A stretch of DNA of 64,000 nt from Verrucomicrobiota bacterium (GTDB lineage Bacteria > Verrucomicrobiota > Verrucomicrobiia > CAIQCK01). This document shows positions 60,825 through 64,000 of the stretch, one piece after another. The stretch is taken from positions 1 through 64,000 of the forward strand of contig JAPLTX010000019.1 in assembly GCA_026397915.1 (NCBI GenBank), read 5' to 3'. A program made the position numbers and the translations under genes. Numbering within the stretch: position 1 is the stretch's first letter; every line of letters starts with the position of its first letter. A model generated the notes under the pieces. That model did not search any database. It was not told where the DNA came from and saw nothing but the letters and a program-made list of their open reading frames with translations.

Positions 60825-61901
60825 TCACTTGTTCGGATTGTTCCGCTGGAACAACTCCAGCCAGCCCAGCGTCATCGCATCCGCGATCTGTTTCGAGCCG
60901 CGCAGTTCTTCCGGCGTTCGGCCCCAGTAGAAGCCAATCCAGCCGCTGGCGAACTTCCTGGATCGTTCAATGAACGCGCCCAACTCGCCCGCGCCGCAAC
61001 TCAGCGGGAACGTCTCCTCGATGACCACCGGCTTGCCGACGCTGAAGCCTTGAAGCGTTCGCATCGCTTCGTCGAGCTTCCCTTTCTCCGGATAGATGTG
61101 GACGCTGATGTAGTCCATTTCCGCCGCCGCTGCACGCGCATAACCCGGCGCAATCGGCAACAGCCCGACAGTGATCAGATGACGCCGGTCCACCTCGCGG
61201 ATGGCCGACGCCAAGTGCCGGACCCACGCGCGGAACACCTCGCTGTGGTCGCGGCCCGCTGCGTCGAGCGTGATGCGTTGCACAAAATAGAACCCGCCAA
61301 GCTCGGCCGGATACAGCCATGCGCCGGGAGCCAGCCGCTCGCCCGGCACCGCCGGCTCGTTCATCAAATCGTAGGCAAAGACCCCGCTGCGGCCCGCGCA
61401 CTGCCGGGCGATGGCGCGCCAGAAGTTCGCCTGCGCCCACCAGCGTTGCGGTTCGTCCATCGCGTCATACCAAGCTGGCGTGTCCTGCTTGCGGTAGCAG
61501 GCCAGTCCGGTGAGATCGAGGTAAACGCCCAGTTCCTCGCACAGCCCGACGAGCTTCTCCAGCCGCGCCAGCGAGCGCGCGTTCGGCCTGTCCGGCGCGT
61601 CCATGAACCGCCCGAACTGCAAATGGACGCGCACCACGTTCGCGCCGAGCGCCTTCATCTCGCGGAAATCCGACACCACCGTCGGCCACTCGCTTTCCCA
61701 ATAATCCTCGACCAACCGGCTCTTATGGTCGTGATCGTAATTAAAGCCCCACGGCGTGAACGGTTTCCCCGACGGCTGGCAGACGAACCCTTTCCCATCG
61801 CCTCCGACAGCGATCCATTCGCGTTGTGCCGACGGCTGGATTGTCGAGCAGCCCGCCGCCAAAAGTAGACAAAGGAACGCAGTCGTCTCGCGCAGTGTCA
61901 T
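60825..61901 (-). CDS. Lipoprotein GH5-like glycoside hydrolase
   Basis: The start at 61901 gives a lipoprotein signal with lipobox LAAGC (Cys18), so the enzyme is anchored to a membrane. The remainder is a GH5-type TIM barrel (clan GH-A): PFTPWGFNYDHDHKSRLVED, LGANVVRVHLQFGRFMDAP, the acid/base Glu182 in FAYDLMNEPAVPG and the nucleophile Glu295 or Glu296 in KPVVIEETFPLSCG. It would hydrolyse a beta-linked glucan or mannan. At 358 residues it has a normal length and no added binding module. It precedes the DUF2905 gene by 59 bp on the same strand. Confidence 0.85.
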   Translation of the reverse strand: MTLRETTAFLCLLLAAGCSTIQPSAQREWIAVGGDGKGFVCQPSGKPFTPWGFNYDHDHKSRLVEDYWESEWPTVVSDFREMKALGANVVRVHLQFGRFMDAPDRPNARSLARLEKLVGLCEELGVYLDLTGLACYRKQDTPAWYDAMDEPQRWWAQANFWRAIARQCAGRSGVFAYDLMNEPAVPGERLAPGAWLYPAELGGFYFVQRITLDAAGRDHSEVFRAWVRHLASAIREVDRRHLITVGLLPIAPGYARAAAAEMDYISVHIYPEKGKLDEAMRTLQGFSVGKPVVIEETFPLSCGAGELGAFIERSRKFASGWIGFYWGRTPEELRGSKQIADAMTLGWLELFQRNNPNK

Positions 61902-62040
61902 GACCCCGATGCTGCCGCAGCCGCCCGCCGGCGTCAACGACGTTGAAAGTCGCGTCATCTTCGGTGAGCAAAAGATTGTCTTGCTGCCGCGGGCTTGGCA
62001 TAAAGAAACAGCCGTTTGTGGTAACGTCACACTTTGAACC

Positions 62041-62847
62041 ATGAGTCGAACCGCTCACAAACACGCCAAGAAGGCCGGTAAGAAAACTCCTGCTGGCAAG
62101 AAGGCTCACGAGGAGAAAAAGAAACCGGCGCCCGCCGCCCCGGCCAAACCTGTAGCGGCGGTCTCTGACCGCCGAAAGAACAAGGGCGATGACAGCCGGC
62201 GGTCGGAGACCGCCGCTACAGTTGCGCCGCCACCCGCGACCGATGCCGCGCCAGTCGTGGAGGAGCCGAAGAGCGCGGCCGAGGTGATGGCAAAGAAGCA
62301 GCGCGATATCTCGGTCTCGGAGTTCTTCCTCAAGAACCGCCACCTGCTCGGCTTCGACAACGCCCGCAAGGCGCTGCTCACCACCGTCAAGGAAGCCGTG
62401 GACAACTCGCTCGATGCTTGCGAGGAAGCCAGCATCCTGCCGGAGGTCTGGGTGGAGCTGATCCAGGTCGCCGAGAACCGTTACCGCGTCATCATCACCG
62501 ACAACGGCCCCGGCATCGTGAAGGCGCAGATTCCGAAGGTGTTCGCCAAGCTGCTTTACGGCTCGAAATTCCACCGGCTTCGCATGAGCCGCGGCCAGCA
62601 GGGCATCGGCATTTCCGCCGCCGGCATGTATGGCCAGCTCACCACGGGCGTCGCGACGAAGATCACGTCGAAGACCGGCCCGAAGAAGAAGGCGCACTAT
62701 TACGAGTTGCAGATAGACACGCGCAAGAACGAGCCGCACATCGGCAAGGACGACGAGCTTCATTGGGACCACGCACACGGCACGCGCGTGGAGATCGAAC
62801 TCGAAGACACCTACCAGCGCCCTGCGCCATCGCCAACCCGCACGTAA
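62041..62847 (+). CDS. top6B: DNA topoisomerase VI subunit B, N-terminal ATPase fragment
   Basis: A Lys/Ala-rich N-terminal extension (about 1-85) leads to the Top6B ATPase core: ISVSEFFLKNRHLLGFDNAR, the N box VKEAVDNSLDACEEASILPE, the G1 box VIITDNGPGIVKAQIPKVFA and the lid LLYGSKFHRLRMSRGQQGIG. The frame ends at 62847 shortly after THGxRVEIELED (here AHGTRVEIELEDTYQRP). It resumes in a shifted frame at about 62823 with CAIANPHVTFRY, the conserved continuation. In archaeal Top6B about a dozen residues separate these parts, so a deletion has occurred with a frameshift. A 68-bp REPIN (62152-62219) is translated in the N-terminal extension. The enzyme, with Top6A, relaxes and decatenates DNA using ATP. 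Confidence 0.85.
   Translation: MSRTAHKHAKKAGKKTPAGKKAHEEKKKPAPAAPAKPVAAVSDRRKNKGDDSRRSETAATVAPPPATDAAPVVEEPKSAAEVMAKKQRDISVSEFFLKNRHLLGFDNARKALLTTVKEAVDNSLDACEEASILPEVWVELIQVAENRYRVIITDNGPGIVKAQIPKVFAKLLYGSKFHRLRMSRGQQGIGISAAGMYGQLTTGVATKITSKTGPKKKAHYYELQIDTRKNEPHIGKDDELHWDHAHGTRVEIELEDTYQRPAPSPTRT
62152..62219. repeat. REPIN inside top6B, fourth stem family
   Basis: GTAG at 62152 with stem CGGCGGTC/GACCGCCG and TCT loop; the inverted partner ending CTAC at 62219 has the same stem with a TCC loop. The total is 68 bp, the same as the REPIN at 19342. It is translated without a stop as VAAVSDRRKNKGDDSRRSET in the low-complexity linker. Confidence 0.85.
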
Positions 62848-63926
62848 CGTTCCGCTATCGCATCATCCTCCTGCCAAAGGAGGAAAAACCCGCGCCGACC
62901 GCTGACGCCGCTCCCGTTGAACAGCCCAAGCCCGCTGCGCCGCCGAAGGAACCCGACTGGATTGTCTTCGAGCGCGGCGCGAAGGAGTTGCCGGCGCAAC
63001 CGCAGGAGATCAAGCCGCACCCGCACGGCATCGAGCTGGGCATGCTGATGCAGTTGCTCAAGAACACCACCGCCCGCAACGTCCGCTCGTTCCTGCACAG
63101 CGAATTCAGCCGCGTCAGCGACCGCGTCGCGCTGGAGATTTGCCAGCGCGCCGGCTTGGAGCCGAAGTCGCGCCCCAGCAACGTCGCGTTCCGCGAGAGC
63201 GAGAGCCTGTTCAAGGCGATCAACGACACCAAGCTGATGAACCCGCCGCTCGATTGTCTTTCGCCCATCGGCGAGGTGCAGTTGCTCGCGGGCCTGAAGA
63301 AGGAAGTGGACGCCGATTTCTACGACGCCGTCACGCGTCCGCCGTCGGTTTATCGCGGCAACCCGTTCCAAATCGAGCTGGCGCTCGCCTATAAGAGTCC
63401 CGGCAAGTCCAAGGGCGAGGAGCGCGGCGCGTCGGCCGCGGAGCGTAACAACGAATCGCCAACCGCCGAGGAGCCGATTCGCCTGCTGCGTTTCGCCAAC
63501 CGCGTGCCGCTGCTCTACCAGCAGGGCGCCTGTTCCATCACCAAGGCGGTCCAGGGCGTGGACTGGAAGAACTACGGCCTGAGCCAGCCGCGCGGGCAGC
63601 TTCCCATGGGACCGCTGACGCTGCTGGTCCACATGGCCAGCGTCTGGGTGCCGTTTACCAGCGAGAGCAAGGAAGCGCTCGCCGGTTACGACGAAATCCT
63701 CCGCGAGATCACGCTCGGCTTGCAGGAACTCGGCCGCCGCCTGTCGGTTTATCTCAGCCGCCGCCGCCGCGATCTCGAAGCGCAGCGCAAGCGCGACTAT
63801 ATGCAGCTTTACGTTCCGCACCTCGCGCTTGGCCTGAAGCAAATCCTCGGCCTCAACGACAAGGACGAACACAAGATCATCACCAAGCTCAAGACGATGC
63901 TGGAACGAACGCATTTACAGACGTGA
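62823..63926 (+). pseudogene. top6B: DNA topoisomerase VI subunit B, frame-shifted transducer part
   Basis: This frame continues Top6B with CAIANPHVTFRYRIILLPKE, an Ala/Pro-rich segment, and HGIELGMLMQLLKNTTARNV (helix-two-turn-helix-like domain). The transducer follows with LLRFANRVPLLYQQGACSIT and VDWKNYGLSQPRGQLPMGPL carrying the catalytic-loop lysine. It ends HKIITKLKTMLERTHLQT. No start codon lies near the beginning, so it can only be expressed by a frameshift or if the upstream deletion is a sequence error. Because the remainder is well conserved without further stops, the break is recent or artefactual. Confidence 0.8.
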
Positions 63927-63939
63927 TTGGAAACGGAAC

Positions 63940-64000
63940 ATGAAGAGACAAGCTGCGATCACCAAGGGAACACTCCAAACCACCATCCGTCGGATTGTCG
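63940..64000 (+). CDS. Start of a downstream gene, possibly topoisomerase VI subunit A (3' end off the window)
   Basis: ATG at 63940, 13 nt after the Top6B stop, opens a frame reading MKRQAAITKGTLQTTIRRIV to the window edge. The position directly after top6B and the basic start would fit subunit A, whose gene is usually adjacent, but twenty residues are too few to prove it. Confidence 0.4.
   Translation, partial: MKRQAAITKGTLQTTIRRIV

Overview
The window reads as a chromosome segment of an uncultured, GC-rich member of the PVC group, most likely a Verrucomicrobiota bacterium of the Pedosphaera/Limisphaera type. This is inferred from gene content: many Tat- or Sec-exported saccharide enzymes of families typical of that group, paired URO-D-like proteins, a PPi-type phosphofructokinase, topoisomerase VI, and coding sequences that tolerate small palindromic and heptanucleotide repeats. 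No rRNA, tRNA, CRISPR array, phage or IS transposase gene was seen.

Layout. 1-1870: end of a tetratricopeptide protein with a recent internal duplication and a frame-shifted tail. 2014-21438: a head-to-tail run of eight plus-strand genes (esterase, URO-D-like, unknown Tat protein, Gfo/Idh oxidoreductase, exported nitrilase-fold amidase, GH42-like enzyme, two large lyase-like proteins around a DUF6259-like glycosidase), followed by minus-strand TIM-barrel and LVIVD-propeller genes and a PAS-AraC regulator. It looks like a saccharide-degradation locus. 26461-33671: isomerase/aldo-keto reductase joined in one frame, tetraheme cytochrome, PQQ-like propeller, SYLF protein, methyltransferase and PfkB sugar kinase, with a second broken copy of the kinase 3' end. 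33814-38473: second URO-D-like protein, HAD phosphatase, OYE-GltD fusion flavoprotein.

38847-48058 is housekeeping: trpC-trpF-trpB-yicC-gmk-coaC-coaB-pfkB, a DUF1015 protein and a PPi-dependent phosphofructokinase. 48150-48827 encodes what I read as a eukaryotic (ARO7)-type chorismate mutase. 49087-53139: AraC regulator, glycosyltransferase 2, ilvH, a double-ACT protein coupled to a cNMP-binding soluble histidine kinase. 53215-61901: SGNH hydrolase, RibD-like reductase, queA, a sigma-54 type promoter in front of amt-glnK, an APC permease with a UspA-like tail, DUF2905 and a lipoprotein GH5-like hydrolase. 62041-64000: DNA topoisomerase VI subunit B, broken by a deletion/frameshift, then the start of another gene.

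The most unusual layer is repetitive. At least five short hairpins share the REP architecture (5'-GTAG plus a hairpin, mostly with a TCC/TCT-type loop) with different stem sequences. Three occur as inverted pairs (REPINs), two of which lie in frame inside genes and are both exactly 68 bp. A second class is built of 7-nt tandem units of several different motifs (GCGTGGA, AAACGTG, GCGGAAG, GAAATCA, ACGCTCC types), again often in frame inside core genes (trpC, coaB, queA) or at the split between coaC and coaB. Nearly every convergent gene junction carries a hairpin.
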